DNA of 64,000 bases from Aurelia coerulea (GCA_039566865.1 CM076949.1:3625001-3689000), one strand, 5' to 3'. Shown: positions 10,269 to 21,219, counted from the stretch's first letter. The notes: generated by a model from the letters alone, not told the origin. Numbers and translations are program-made.

Positions 10269-10865
10269 AACAAGGACAAATTTTGTAGCACAATGGCATG
10301 AGATTCTTTTGTTGACACCTGAATTCCAAACGATTAGTGGCTGCAGACAAAGGAAATTCTTTCAACCAGAAATTCAAAACAAACAAAGACGCAAAAGTTT
10401 CTCTGAAACTGAAGTAGCTAGCGCGCTCGTCGTACATTCCAGAAACTACTTTTACGTGCAAACGTAAGCATACATCGAAAGAAGAGGGATATATCTACAA
10501 ATCTACCTCAGGCATTTTATTTCTTTGGTTCAATAGCTGAGCAGTAAGTATTTTAATTACACCAAAAAAAAGAGAATTGAATCGCCTCGCAATCGGCATT
10601 TGAACCAAAGAAATTAAATGCCCGTGGCAGATGTGTAGATATATCCTTCTTCTTTCAAACTATGCTCATGTTTGCTCTTAAAAACGCTTTCTGGAATGCA
10701 CAATGAGTCAGACAGCTACCAGGGTTTCAGAGAAACTTTTGCGGCTGGACTTGTTTTGAATTACCGGTTGACAGAAGTTCCTTTGTCTACGATCGCTAAT
10801 CGCTTTGAATTGCAGTGTCAATCAAAAGCAACTCGTGCTATTATCTTACCAAATCTGTCCTTGTT
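10269..10865. mobile_element. Long-TIR MITE family (9-bp TSD), subtype B, copy 1
   Basis: This 597-bp element is flanked by perfect 9-bp duplications GGCAGGCAA (10260-10268 and 10866-10874). It starts AACAAGGACAAATTTTG and ends CAAATCTGTCCTTGTT, with arms of about 250 bp around a short unique centre containing ATTGAATCGCCTCGCAATCG. Long inverted arms and 9-bp duplications fit Mutator-like foldback elements, a superfamily inference. The arms hold open frames (minus 10189-10461, plus 10672-10881) that mirror each other. No transposase is encoded. Confidence 0.85.
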
Positions 10866-11444
10866 GGCAGGCAAAGCATAATCTTATAAGCGTCAAAGAT
10901 TGTCGTTTATAAAGAGGGTCGAAAATCACTGAGTAGCCTCCTCCTGGGATTTCTGCAGTTTGAGACAAATGTCGTCGTTAATTAGGGGTCTGGGATGGAG
11001 AATCTTATTAGGAGTCAAATCTGCTCACATGAGAATCCCTGTAGAGCATTTTAACAAACACAGAATACCCCCTGGGGATCAAAACCCCCATTTAAGAGCA
11101 TAAACTTTAAGCAACCACTGAGGAAGCAGCCTACTTTTACTAATGACATGCACTATAACATGGTGCAATTCATGCAGAATAGAAATCCCTGAAACATTTG
11201 CAATAGTTTCTCAGGGAATCACGAAATACGCAGCTGCAACATTTATCGTAAGATAATGAAATCCCCAAAACTCCCGGGAAATTCACCTGAGGATGAACGA
11301 CTCAAACAACGGCTTAGCAACAGTATGCGAGCAATAATCTTTGGTGTGGAGACCTCTCGATTACTTTCTACAGGCATTAACTAGCGGGTACTGATAATAC
11401 AATGACAAAACTGAATATATTATTTATGACATGCTTGAAATTTT
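10866..11444. other. No recognisable feature
   Basis: Only the right-hand 9-bp duplication of the preceding MITE lies here. No gene-like signal was seen. Confidence 0.45.
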
Positions 11445-12402
11445 CTTGTCTCTGTTTCCTTCTTACTCTCATTTGGGGTGAATATTCGGCTATTATCTTT
11501 AAATTTTAAACCCTACTCGGGGGCAACTACTGCTGTTCACATCCAATGTAAAAATCAAGGCCAGTGGCTTGTCTCTGTGTCCTTCTTCCTCTCATTTGGG
11601 GGTGAATATTCGGCTATTATCTTTAAATTTTAAACCCTACTCGGGGGCAACTACTGCTGTTCATATCTAATGTAAAAATCAAGGCCAGTGGCTTGTCTCT
11701 GTTTCCTTCTTCATTTCATTTCATTTCATTTCAATTCATTTCGTTTCATTTCATTTCTTTTAAGGAGGGTTGCCCTTCAGCAAGAGCTGGTTTTCAAGGG
11801 GCCCTCCAATAAAACAATAATTACAATCTACAAAATATAAGTTAAAAAGTTGTTAATCAAATTAAACTATAAAACCCTATTTACAATATTCAAAACCGAA
11901 TGTACATTGATATTAAATAAAGAGGATGCCTGCTTTGGCTCGGCTGAGAGGCTATTCCACAGTTTTGCACCTCTGTAGGAGAAACATCTCTGACCATTTG
12001 CTGACCTTTTCATCGGTAATCTCAAATCGGTTCCCGTATTACGTAGGCTTGAACATTTGGGGTGAATATTCGGCTATTATCTTTAAATTTTAATCGCTAC
12101 TCGAGGGCAACTACTGCTGTTCATATATCATATCTAATGTAAAAATCAAGGCCAGTGGCTTGTCTCTGTCTCCTTCTTCCTCTCATTTGGGGTGAATATT
12201 CGGCTATTATCTTTAAATTTTAAACCCTACTCAGGGGCAACTACTGCTGTTCAGATCTAATGCAAAAATCAAGGCCAGTGGCTTGTCTCTATCTCCTTCT
12301 TCCTCTCATTTGGGGTGAATATTCGGCTATTATCTTTAAATTTTAAACCCTACTCAGGGGCAACTACTGCTGTTCAGATCTAATGCAAAAATCAAGGTCA
12401 GT
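11445..12402 (+). repeat. Tandem array, about 124-bp unit, five copies
   Basis: Units begin around CTTGTCTCTGT and share ATTTGGGGTGAATATTCGGC, CAACTACTGCTGTTCA and AAAATCAAGGCCAGTGG. The AATATTCGGC anchor occurs at 11481, 11605, 12065, 12195 and 12319. The 460-base jump between the second and third equals one unit plus a 5'-truncated LINE insertion (11712-12054). Units are nearly identical, so the array expanded or homogenised recently. Confidence 0.9.
11712..12054 (-). pseudogene. 5'-truncated LINE 3' end inserted in the tandem array
   Basis: On the minus strand, 12053-11877 encodes the extreme C-terminus of a non-LTR reverse transcriptase ORF, with motifs NTGTDLRLPMKRSANGQRCF and SYRGAKLWNSLS and a TAG stop. 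It is clearly related to the C-terminus of the ORF at 22473-24152 (TDLRIP...NGQRSFSYRGVTVWNQLS). The 3' UTR (11876-11750) ends in an ATTTC/AAATG-type pentamer tail (11712-11755). This tail type and the heavy 5' truncation are typical of CR1/L2-group elements. It interrupts a unit of the 124-bp array, so it is younger than the array's expansion. Confidence 0.85.
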
Positions 12403-12441
12403 TGGTGCGAAAACTGTGTGACCCAAAAGAGTATACAGATG

Positions 12442-12914
12442 TGGTTGGATCCAGCGACGTGAATTTAGCTTTAATCAAATGTTCAGTGGTAGTTAACTTG
12501 AACATAGATACCTCGTTTGTTCAGTATTGGTGCTTTGAGAGCAGAAACTTTGATCTCGAAAGCTCCATTTTGTTTCCACCTGCAAACCAGAGTTTTGGCC
12601 TTTTGGCCTAAGCAAATTCTGGAAGCACAGTGAAATTTAAAACTGACATTATTAAAGAAAAATAAAATAACTGCCCAATGGGTGACTTCTGGCAAACAGA
12701 ATTTAATAAGATCTAATATTGTTCAAATTTGATCAAGGACATAGTTGATCTATTCGCTGCCCCTGAAGAATTGTTTTAGGAGTTTGCAGGTGGATGCAAA
12801 TTTGAACCTCACGATAAATATATCTGATATCAAAGCACCAATACCAACAAACGAGGGTATTTTGAGAGTGATTAGCCGTGGATTAAAGCTAAATTCAAAT
12901 CACTGGAGCCAACC
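12442..12914. mobile_element. GGTTGG-ended foldback element, copy 1
   Basis: The left arm starts GGTTGGATCCAGCGACG and the right arm ends CACTGGAGCCAACC. Inside, CCTCGTTTGTT..TTGGTGCTTTGA is mirrored by TCAAAGCACCAATACCAACA, and TTTGGCCTTTTGGCC sits near the inner end. The same arms recur, larger, at 44213-45121. Open frames on both strands are arm artefacts. Confidence 0.65.
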
Positions 12915-13097
12915 AAACCCATATACTTTTTTGGACTCTCGGTATGTCGTGGGGTTTACTAACGGCTGTAACTACACTGATTAATAAAGATTCAAACACC
13001 AGGACAAACAACGCTCAAACTCCCTGAATAGTTTCACTGTTTGACTGAACTACTGAACTACTGAACTTTCTGGTTCAAGGTTTGTGTCTGGTTTGAA

Positions 13098-13270
13098 GGT
13101 GTTGTGGCGCAGTGGTGTAATCCTCTGACATTGCAGCCAGAACAGTCAGATGGACCCCCATCACTTCAGCGTCATGACAAGGGGTCGCGGACTCGATTAG
13201 GCCTATTCTACTTCTGCGATTCCAGCGCTTGGCGCTAAAAACCGCAACTTCACCTTCACCTTCACCTTCA
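13098..13270 (+). mobile_element. Possible tRNA-derived SINE (GGTGTNGTGGCGCAGTGG head)
   Basis: The head GGTGTTGTGGCGCAGTGGTG contains a good polymerase III A-box (TGGCNNAGTGG). A weak B-box-like GGACTCGATTA lies about 90 bp downstream, farther than in a normal tRNA. (TTCACC)n follows at 13247-13270. The same head occurs at 31270-31340. The SINE call rests on the box match and the second copy. Confidence 0.4.
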
Positions 13271-13819
13271 ATGGAGTGACAACAACAACATAAATTTAAT
13301 TCAATTCGATGAGCGAAGATGGCAGGCCTTTGTGAAGAAAGGCGAAGATAGCAGATTACGCAAGATTACTCCATACGGCATACGTAATCGTAATTTCACA
13401 GTTTGAACGAACTCATACCACTACAACTACTCATTGAAGCGACAACAACAACAACATCAATTAAGTTCAATGAAATGCGCGAAAAATTTAGGGCCTGTGT
13501 GGCGGAAAACCACAAATTTTGATAAATGGAAAAAAATGTGAAGGTCTCGGTACTGGTCAATGGTGCAAACATTTCAATACCCAATATACGTCATGTTCAT
13601 TGATCAGACAATGAGATCTTAAACAGTCAACTTTCGAGATCCTGATAAAACGAAACTATAAAAATGCCATCTACGTGGAGGCTGATATATCTTTTAATAC
13701 CGGAGATTTGAATTTTCCGCACGAGAAAATGCGCGCGAATAATAGGACTATCAGTGAGAAAACAGACGAGAAAACGAAGTCCCTTCACAGTTATGGCACA
13801 GTTAATGGAAGGATGTTGA
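13271..13819. other. No gene; two diverged copies of a GACAACAACAACA-containing segment
   Basis: GTGACAACAACAACATAAAT at 13275 and GCGACAACAACAACAACAT at 13439 begin related stretches (both continue into AATT(C/A)AATTC-like sequence). Nothing coding was found. Confidence 0.4.
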
Positions 13820-13827
13820 TAAAATTG

Positions 13828-14129
13828 CCCGGGGGGGGGGGGGGGGTACATGACTTGAGGATGGACGGGGGTCTGCCGCCCGGTTTTCAGAAAGCTACCC
13901 TCTTCTAATTACCGAAACTTGCTTTTGATACCCACTTTTATGACAAATTTTGGCGGAAAACTGCCCATTTTGATAATTTTTGCGAATTTCAGCAAAACCC
14001 CACCCTTGTTTATGGAAAATCTGGCGAAAAAGGACCCTTGTTTAGAGAATTTTGGGCCTGAAAACCCACCCATATGGGCGGCACATACCCGTACCCTAAA
14101 TATGTTATGTACCCCCCCCCCCCCCCGGG
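13828..14129. mobile_element. G-run-ended MITE, copy 2, with 8-bp target duplication
   Basis: The 302-bp element runs from CCCGGGGG (left, 13828) to CCCCCGGG (right, 14129). Perfect direct repeats TAAAATTG lie at 13820-13827 and 14130-14137. The interior matches the inverse of copy 1 (GTGCCGCCCATATGGGTGGG region). An 8-bp duplication fits hAT-type (or P-type) transposition. The outermost G-runs of about 16 bases are unusually long for a MITE terminus. Confidence 0.8.
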
Positions 14130-14292
14130 TAAAATTGTCCCTATGTCGATAAAAAATATCGTGGTTTTCCGCTCGGGAAAATAGGCCATTGCAACACCAT
14201 AGAAGTGTCAACGCTAGAATGAATGCAGGTTTCAACTACAGAGAACTACAAGCTAAATCGCACCCAGCATCCCGAAATCTCAGGTGACATCC

Positions 14293-14920
14293 AACTTGAC
14301 ATTCTACAGCATTGGTTCCAAATCTTTAACTCGGCGTAAAAAGGTGGGTGTAAAATTCAATGACCTATTTCTTCTGATTGAATGGCTTGAAAGAAACTTT
14401 AGATACTTATCTATAATTCCACCATTGGACTTTCCAGAAATTTTGAATATTTTTCAAAATTACAGCTTATTTTAAATTTCAGCTCATTTGAGGATGTGAC
14501 GTCATCAAATTTCTAAATCATAAACCAGAAGAGTGACAGACTTTTGCTTGATACCATATTGTAGGCATTCATAAACTATGGTTTTCTTCCAAACTACTTC
14601 ATGTTGCGTCAAACGGTTTAGAAATTACGATGGTTCTAAGTTTTTTTGAAAATTTTTGTTGAATTCTTGAAAAAGAAGAAAAACATTCTAACTCTGAAAA
14701 TATTAAAGATTTCAGAAAAGTCCAACGGTAGAATTATAGAGAAATTGCTAAAGTTTTATGAAGTCATTCAGTTCAAAGAAATAGGTCACTCAATTTTACA
14801 CCAGCCTTTTTAAAGATTTGGTACCTATGCTACATTCTACTTCGCAGAGGCTGCATTACCGGGGAATTGGATTTGTTCTCGGGTGATACAGCCTCTGCGA
14901 AGGAGAATGTCTAACTTGAG
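14293..14920. repeat. Pre-existing foldback split by a MITE
   Basis: Remove 14308-14840 (a MITE plus one target-duplication copy). The left flank CAACTTGACATTCTAC then joins TTCGCAGAGGCTG (14841-14853) and pairs with CAGCCTCTGCGAAG (14889-14902), GAGAATGT and CTAACTTGAG (to 14920). The original element was therefore a small hairpin with arms of about 30 bp, invaded in its left arm. Confidence 0.7.
14308..14831. mobile_element. AGCATAGG-family MITE, copy 2, with 9-bp target duplication
   Basis: This 524-bp element begins AGCATTGGTTCCAAATC and ends GATTTGGTACCTATGCT. It is flanked by perfect ACATTCTAC repeats (14299-14307 and 14832-14840). The arms are diverged inside. It is the intruder in the foldback described for 14293-14920. 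Confidence 0.85.
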
Positions 14921-15483
14921 ATAGACTGGCAATGGAATTCAAAGATAGTGTATGCACTGTGGACAGATAGCATCAATTTCACTGTTTTGTAAACCGAAAT
15001 AAAAGCTGTCAAATAGAGCATTAAAAACAAAACACGATGTGCAACTACGAATAACACGGTTGGTAACTAACGGCGAAACCAACGATTCATAACAGTAGAA
15101 AATAATAACAATAGCGCAACCTGGCAGCACCCTGTGCTCTTATTGCTTCTTGCCTGGTCACATACAATAGTTTCATATCTGCTCAAATAATGGTAACAAT
15201 AATTTATTTATTCAAGATCTTAGGCCTGAATTATTCATGACTATCATAGGCACTGTAGTTGCCTAGTTGAAAAATAGCTGCGTGGAAACGAAACGCTGCG
15301 AAAAACATAAATGAATAAAACCATGCACGGGGGGTTAATTAATGCCAAAGAGCGAGAACTGTTATAGTTACTGTTTGCGTAGGAATATGACTGTGAAAGA
15401 TGGAGAGGAAGGACGATGTTTGAGACAGGGAGCAAGAAGGGGTATTGGCACTAAACGCTGCATTTTCAGTTTTTCATTCCATA
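14921..15483. other. No recognisable feature
   Basis: Two 63-codon minus frames (14939-15130 and 15244-15435) have no splice or family support. Confidence 0.45.
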
Positions 15484-15863
15484 CAGCAAAAACCCGCATA
15501 TAAGAACCTTACATTCTGAAATCACCCCGTTTAGGCTCTTATGCATATGATACTATTCTTGAAAACAGGATGCAAGGTTCTTTAATAGGTTCTTGTCAAA
15601 AGAATTAATTACAGATCTTCGGGAATTTAGGCCAAATATAAGAAAACAAGGTTTTCACGTACTCACTATCATGACACAATTTTATAAAGAACAACCTTAT
15701 CTACCTAGCCTTATCTGTATCAAATTTACATTTAACTTTTTTTAAGATAAGAACCTTCCTTAAATTTCAGGATGATTAGGTTCTTCTGTAATGGAGTGAA
15801 ATTAGAACATTTTAGGCCTTAGGTTCTTGTAAATGGGTGGTTCTTATATGCAGGCTTTTACTG
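15484..15863. mobile_element. pogo/Tigger-like MITE, copy 2 (380 bp)
   Basis: Termini CAGCAAAAACCCGCATATAA and, at the right end, the complement of CAGTAAAAGCCTGCATATAA match the ends of 6590-6998. The left flank is TA; the right flank is AA, so the duplication is eroded. Repeated GGTTCTT motifs inside are shared with copy 1. Confidence 0.7.
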
Positions 15864-16099
15864 AACTTTATGTTAAGTGGGCTGGAAGGATTTCTAGCTG
15901 TTTCTAGCTACTTTAGGCCCACTAGGCATCGAAGTTAATTGCTTGATCGATAGGGCATCCAAAAGGTCACCCATCCGGATTTTGACCTCATAGAACTGTC
16001 CTTAACTTTAGTTACCTAAGCCGCTCGGCCGCTCACCCCACATTCAAACTTGCAGCATTTTCTTGACGCTGCGCTAATCAGATAATTTTCTACTTTTTA

Positions 16100-16585
16100 T
16101 TATTCGAAGAAATTCTGCATTGCATTGTGGTCTTGAATCCCAAAGGCTGGCACCATATTTAATTTAGGCCCCTTTCTTGCATGTTTTTGGAGAACAGAGA
16201 AAGTTTTGTTTTTGAAGCAATCCCTTTTTGACTTTCTTGTGTCGTAAGTCAGCAAGCACTTATCTCTGATTGGCCAAATCAAGGTCTCAAGCTTTTAGTC
16301 TGAAGCCTATTCAAACGAGACAATAGAATTTACCGCTCTTTGTTACATTTCTACCTTGCATCCAAAGGTAGTTCTGGGACGCAGAGAAGCTAAGCTTATC
16401 AAAACAGTGCCCTGATCCTTCCACTCGATGTAACCACACCTCGTAATTGATTTAGCCTGGAATCACAGAGAGTTGGCGACCCCTTCATTCTGCGTAGTAG
16501 GCTCGACAGGGCAGGGGCTCGAACAACCCACCCACCTTCAGATTTGCAATCAAGCACACTATCACTTAAAGCCACCCCCCCCCCC
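16100..16585 (-). mobile_element. SINE-like retroelement with tRNA-like head, copy 1
   Basis: Minus-strand reading begins with a decayed tRNA-like region (GTGATAGTGTGCTTGATTGC, then GGTTGTTCGAGCCCCTGCC, the latter a clear B-box). It continues through a body (CCAACTCTCTGTGATTCCAG; ACTACCTTTGGATGCA) into a 3' segment with GGCCAATCAGAGATAAGTGC. It is colinear over about 430 bp with the plus-strand copy at 38770-39205, and over its first 230 bp with 21220-21452. A C13 run in the head region is a local expansion. Confidence 0.75.
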
Positions 16586-16838
16586 CTTTATCCAAGCATA
16601 TTCTCAATCTGAAACATCCATGCTTACTTCCAAGATAAGGCTTGCGACTTCCAAGATAAATTCTTCCATTTTCGTATTCGCCATTTGACCAAAGATAATG
16701 GAATAGAGACCGCATTATCTTTGAATTGACAAGAAAAGAGGGGACATAAGACCCTCGTGCAACAAATTTAAACATCCTTACCGAAACTAAAACTAAACAT
16801 GGTAAGCTAGACCTAACAGCAAACTGCAAAGTACACCA

Positions 16839-17049
16839 CAGGTGGCATCAAATATTCAAGAAATCGTAAAAATTGCATACTCATGTTGTATTCCTTGTTG
16901 TATTTCTGCTGTATTCTTTCCCTGTCCCTGACCATCGACCATGCTCGAACTTTGTTTTGAAAAAATAGGCCCTGGAACCAATGGGCCTATTTTTCAAAAC
17001 AACATGAGTATGCAATTTTTACGATTTCTTGAATATTTGATGCCACCTG
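16839..17049. repeat. Nested double hairpin with perfect 50-bp arms
   Basis: Outer arms 16839-16888 and 17000-17049 are perfect complements over 50 bp (outer end CAGGTGGCATCAAATATTC). The inner loop holds a second inverted pair, 16955-16972 and 16983-16999 (TTTTGAAAAAATAGGCCC against GGGCCTATTTTTCAAAA). The perfect arms imply a recent origin or arm-to-arm correction. Confidence 0.85.
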
Positions 17050-17052
17050 TGA

Positions 17053-18163
17053 GTATACTGATTCTCTTTGCAGGAGATGTGGGTCCCATAAGGAATATGT
17101 TGAACCGTGTTGAACACTTATGGGATTCTCCTAACTTTTCTCAAAACCAAAGATGAAAAAACTTGTTTAGCTCCGAGTAAGGCTGAAGTTCTGAAAATAT
17201 CAACAAAATCCCAGAAGAATTCTAACTCCCAGGGGTGAAATAGAAAAATAAATAATGGTTTAGCTTCCATATGGAAATTCCCACATTGTTTGCAAGCCTT
17301 GGGTGCTAAATCCCAATGCGCGAAACTAAACAAAAGAATGCCATTTTCAATTTCACAGTTAAATGTGAAGTTTTGAAATAACTTCCTTGGGGAATCAAAA
17401 TTAACTGGTAAAAAGTCAAGACTTTGAAAACAAACTTTCCTCCACACAGGCTCTTTTTCTAAATTCAATTTCTTTTCAATTCGATTCGCCTTTAAAGGTG
17501 GAAGGTGGCCGAGGGAAAGGAAGGCACCCCTGTTTCTTTCCCAAGCTCCAGTGCTCCTCAATAAAGTCCTCTGCGGAGGAGAGTGCAAGAAGGACCAATT
17601 GAAGTGTCCCAATTTCTCGGGATATTAAACTAAAATCCTTGACGGCAGTTGACGGCAGGCAGGAGGCACGAAGAAGCAATGAAATTTACTCCTGCTGAGA
17701 AATGGGATTTAATTTGACAAAGCGTAAATCGATAGAGTTCAACAAGTTTCATTAGGTCACACCATGCCTTCCAACGAGGAGGAAGGGAATACCATTAAAA
17801 CTCCGCGAGCGGCATGAAATGTTTTGATACCCAGAGCACTAATATTGTGCAAAGATCAATACCCATGAGGCAGGAAATCTATCATCAGGCATATCACCTT
17901 AGCCGTGAATCAGGATATTGAAAACTGCGATAGCCAAGTGACATTCTACGCAGTTTTCAAGAATACCTGGGTCAAATCAGCATGCAATGGTGTTAGGCCC
18001 TATTGCCCTTCTAGAGATAAGCAGCAGATTTGGAAGGTTTCTGAAGAGTGACTTGCTATTCCAGCTGTCGAACGGATGATGCTCCCAATCTCAACGCTGC
18101 AGGATATCGCGAATATACACACGGCAAGTGTGTAATATCAATGAAAAATTGCAGATATAAAAC
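17053..18163. other. No supported gene; long incidental open frame
   Basis: A 164-codon minus frame (17118-17612) is the longest non-LINE frame in the window. Its product has no recognisable domain, no splice context and a repeat-like composition. Otherwise nothing was seen. Confidence 0.4.
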
Positions 18164-18169
18164 ACATGC

Positions 18170-19280
18170 TTTTTTTTTTTTTTTTTTTTTATATCAAGAC
18201 GCTATATCATTTGATACATGGTCAACTACGGCTACAGATAACAAAAGATGATTTAAATACAAAATAAACAGTACGAAATAGAGGTTACAACTAAATACCT
18301 AAGAATTTCTACGTTGGGTTTGATTTTACTTTTTATTTATTTCCGTTTTCTGAATTGAGGCGTTTGGAGTATATATCATGAAGAAATTCAGAAAATGTCT
18401 GTAGGAGGTGTTCATCTTCGTTGGACATTAAGTATATAAGTTTCTGTTCATCTGTTGGTATATATTTAAAATTAGGGCAGAGATTTTGTGTTTTATCTAG
18501 GAACACTGTCCGTTCAGAGATAAATGTTTGGCACGAGAGAATGAAGTGGGTTTCGTTTTCAATTTTGTTTTGGCAGGATCTGCAAAATCGTCTTTCTCTT
18601 TCTAAGGGAGGCTTGAAATGTCTTCCTTTTTCTATTGCAAGGCAGTGGTCGCTAAGGCGCAATTTTGATAGTATTCGTCTATGTGATCTGTTGGTAATTA
18701 GGGAGAGATAATTTTCATAAGTAATTTGAGATTTGTATGTTTTATATGATAAGGCTTTTGGGCAGTCACTCATGTGATTTTTCCACTGTATCTGATGCTC
18801 TTGTATAAGGGTTTCTTTTGTCGCATGTTTGAGAGTAATGTAATAGATTCAGTATTTAGGCCATCCTCTGTAGGGTTATCAGTCAAGTTATTCATGTAGG
18901 AGGTTATTGTTTGACGATGGTTTATTGAGTTTTCGTATTTAAGGGCCTGAGATACTAAAGAGAGTGGTTCAGATTCATTAATTATATGTTTTATGAAGTT
19001 GTTAGTCCTGCAGTTTAAAGGGATGCTGAGGGGGTAGCGACCTAGCTCACCGCGTACTAATGCATTTGTGGTTGATCTATTTACTCCCAGTAAGCGTTTT
19101 AAAAATTGTGTGTGTATTCGTTCAATTTTACAACTATCCCAAAAATTTTGGTTTCGGTTTAGGTAAGGACCCCAGACCTCGGAACCATAGAGTAGAATAG
19201 GGGCTATGGTAGAATCAAACAGTTTCAATGCTGCTTTTATGGGAAGAAATTTTATTTGCGTTACTGCGGTATTTTATTTT
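18170..19280 (-). pseudogene. 5'-truncated non-LTR retrotransposon with poly(A) and 6-bp TSD
   Basis: Minus-strand frames 19277-18770 and 18773-18333 encode the C-terminal third of an ORF2-type protein. The first has APILLYGSEVWGPYL and RLLGVNRSTTNALVRGELG, thumb-distal motifs seen downstream of reverse transcriptase in many animal LINEs. The second has a CCHC-type finger (FCRSCQNKIENETHFILSC, spacing C-x2-C-x8-H-x4-C). The two frames are offset by one base and meet at an ATGA overlap, so a single indel has broken the ORF. The 3' UTR (18332-18191) ends in a 21-base poly(A), seen as T on the plus strand at 18170-18190. Direct repeats ACATGC flank the whole unit (18164-18169 and 19281-19286). 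It is a different lineage from the pentamer-tailed element at 22251. Confidence 0.85.
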
Positions 19281-19286
19281 ACATGC

Positions 19287-19668
19287 GAATACCGGGGGCA
19301 AACCGGGGGTAGCTGGAATATATCACACTCTTTGATTCCGCATGCGTTCTTTCACATGAGCTTTGTCAGATTTAACGTCAATCAAAGGGGGTAGCGTATG
19401 AGCTGCTTCGCTTGCACGAGAAAGATTTCTATATTTTGTGGACAAATTTTAGGGTGCGTTTGATTTTGTAATTGTAAATCTGTGAGATTATGAAAAAGGA
19501 GGCTTCGCAGAGATGCAAACATATTTCCCAATCAAACACAAAAATCTTTAAAAAAAGGTAGGTTTCGGATTCGCCATGACAGAACGAGCAGCTACCAAAA
19601 TTCTGCCAGGCCCTCTGCCCCTGAAAGCAGAAGGTTCAGAAGACCTTCCAAACCTACCAAGTCTATAT
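19287..19668. other. No recognisable feature
   Basis: No frame or repeat was identified. Confidence 0.4.
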
Positions 19669-19699
19669 CCTGCGTGCAGACTCTGAGTCTGCACGCAGG
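19669..19699. repeat. 31-bp perfect palindrome
   Basis: Fifteen-base arms (CCTGCGTGCAGACTC and its complement) flank one central base. The arm motif AGTCTGCACGCAGG also ends a short foldback at 20224-20283 and lies within the MITE at 9576. It is probably the collapsed end-to-end remnant of a small MITE. Confidence 0.75.
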
Positions 19700-20223
19700 C
19701 TACCAAATCTACCGATTTCAGAATGTTAAAGGCAACCAGACACGAATCCCGTGTCTACCAAGTCTTCCGTTGTCAAGATTGGTACCAAACACCCTTAAAT
19801 GTCTAAAATCTGATATTTTATCAGTAGAATTATTTGTGTTCTGTTGTAGGATCTCAACAGAAACGTGGTGAATTCTGGGAAATTCTTCTTTCAAGTATGA
19901 GGTAAGGAAAGGGCTTCACACACAAGAATTAGGCAAAATCAAAACGGCGGTGATCAAGAGCACAGCACACCAGAAAACAGCAAACAAACGCGACAAACAA
20001 CCAGCAACTGTTGAATACGAGTCAAGATTCTGTTCTATGTAGTGTAACAAAGCATGTAACAGTAGATAAAGATTTTCAAGGTGGCACATTATAACGAGGC
20101 CACCAAATGACTCGCTCTCGCTAAATGTGCTGCGTGGCCGAGTAGACTTTCTCTAGACTAGTTACACTAAACCCTCAATTTCGCCGAGACTTTCTCCTCC
20201 GATGCAATCAGGAAAGACCCTTT

Positions 20224-20283
20224 TAGCCTGCGCACCGACTTTATTTTTCCACTGCGAAGAGGAGCCAGTCTGCACGCAGGTTA
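20224..20283. repeat. Short foldback AGCCTGCG...CGCAGGTT
   Basis: AGCCTGCGCACCGACT at 20225 faces AGTCTGCACGCAGGTT at 20267-20282. It is a 60-bp relative of the palindrome at 19669. Confidence 0.55.
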
Positions 20284-20284
20284 A

Positions 20285-20512
20285 AGGAATTGAGTCCATA
20301 TAAATAGCTGAGCGTTAACGCTATGCTGACAAATTGCTGACGGCCCTTTGTTATCGCACAATTGTGCTAAAGTTATTAGTAGGAGACCAAAGACTTCTTA
20401 ATAATCAAGGATTAAGGATAATGCAAGGATTAAGAAGTCTTTGGCTAATGACTTTGGCACAATTGTGCGATAACAAAGGCTCTTTCAGCATGGTGGAATG
20501 GACTCAATTCCT
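20285..20512. mobile_element. TTAA-flanked foldback, 228 bp
   Basis: TTAA at 20281-20284 and 20513-20516. The ends are AGGAATTGAGTCCAT and TGGACTCAATTCCT. Inner arms share CCTTTGTTATCGCACAATTG and its complement, and CAAAGACTTCTTAAT. Because the ends are self-complementary, the TTAA could also belong to the repeat itself. Confidence 0.65.
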
Positions 20513-20516
20513 TTAA

Positions 20517-21219
20517 GGCTCTTTCTGGTGGAAGCCCCTTTTTGCGTATTCAAAAGATAAGAATTTGCGCATACAGAATTTTTGGCTTTTATTAAGCGAT
20601 ATGGTCATGACACAGAGTTACCTGGTAGTAACGCAACACGATAAAAGAGAGATACGATTTCCTATCTAACGGAAAACTAAACATGTATGAGCGGGAAAAC
20701 TTGCACAATATATTGTGACCAGTGTCGGACGAACAAAATAAGCAAATGGCACTGTTACTCATTACAGTTATCAAGGGCTGCTTTCAAATCGTTCCTGTGG
20801 TCATAGTTGTCAACCTGACAACTAGCACTTTCAAGATACGATAAGAAGGCAAGCTAATCTATTCTCTGATACTTAGAAGACAAACACATCTTCTGTGCAA
20901 TGCAGGTGTGACGCATTGTTTTTATACATATCAATTTGAAAACAGTTTTACAAGGTATCTTTTTAAATCAATGAATTTTAAATCAATTGTATGAGGCACT
21001 TAGGCCAAAAAGATGTTTAGGGCGTGTGCATTTCAGATAACCGTATCTGGACGTGGAAACAATATGATTTGTCATCTGTTCAACATAACATTTTTCAGTC
21101 TTTCATTGTGGCCACTGAAGTAAAGAAGGTGAACTATGTACTCTTTGAGGTGGGTCTCGCTTTGGTAGGCCCAACATTTAACGCCATTTCGTCGGTTTAG
21201 GACATTATCCCCATATTTG
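20517..21219. other. No recognisable feature
   Basis: AT-rich; no exon or repeat was seen. Confidence 0.4.

Noticed and set aside
17118..17612. 164-codon minus-strand frame as a gene
   Set aside because: No domain, no splice sites and no homologue recognised; composition resembles non-coding repeat sequence.
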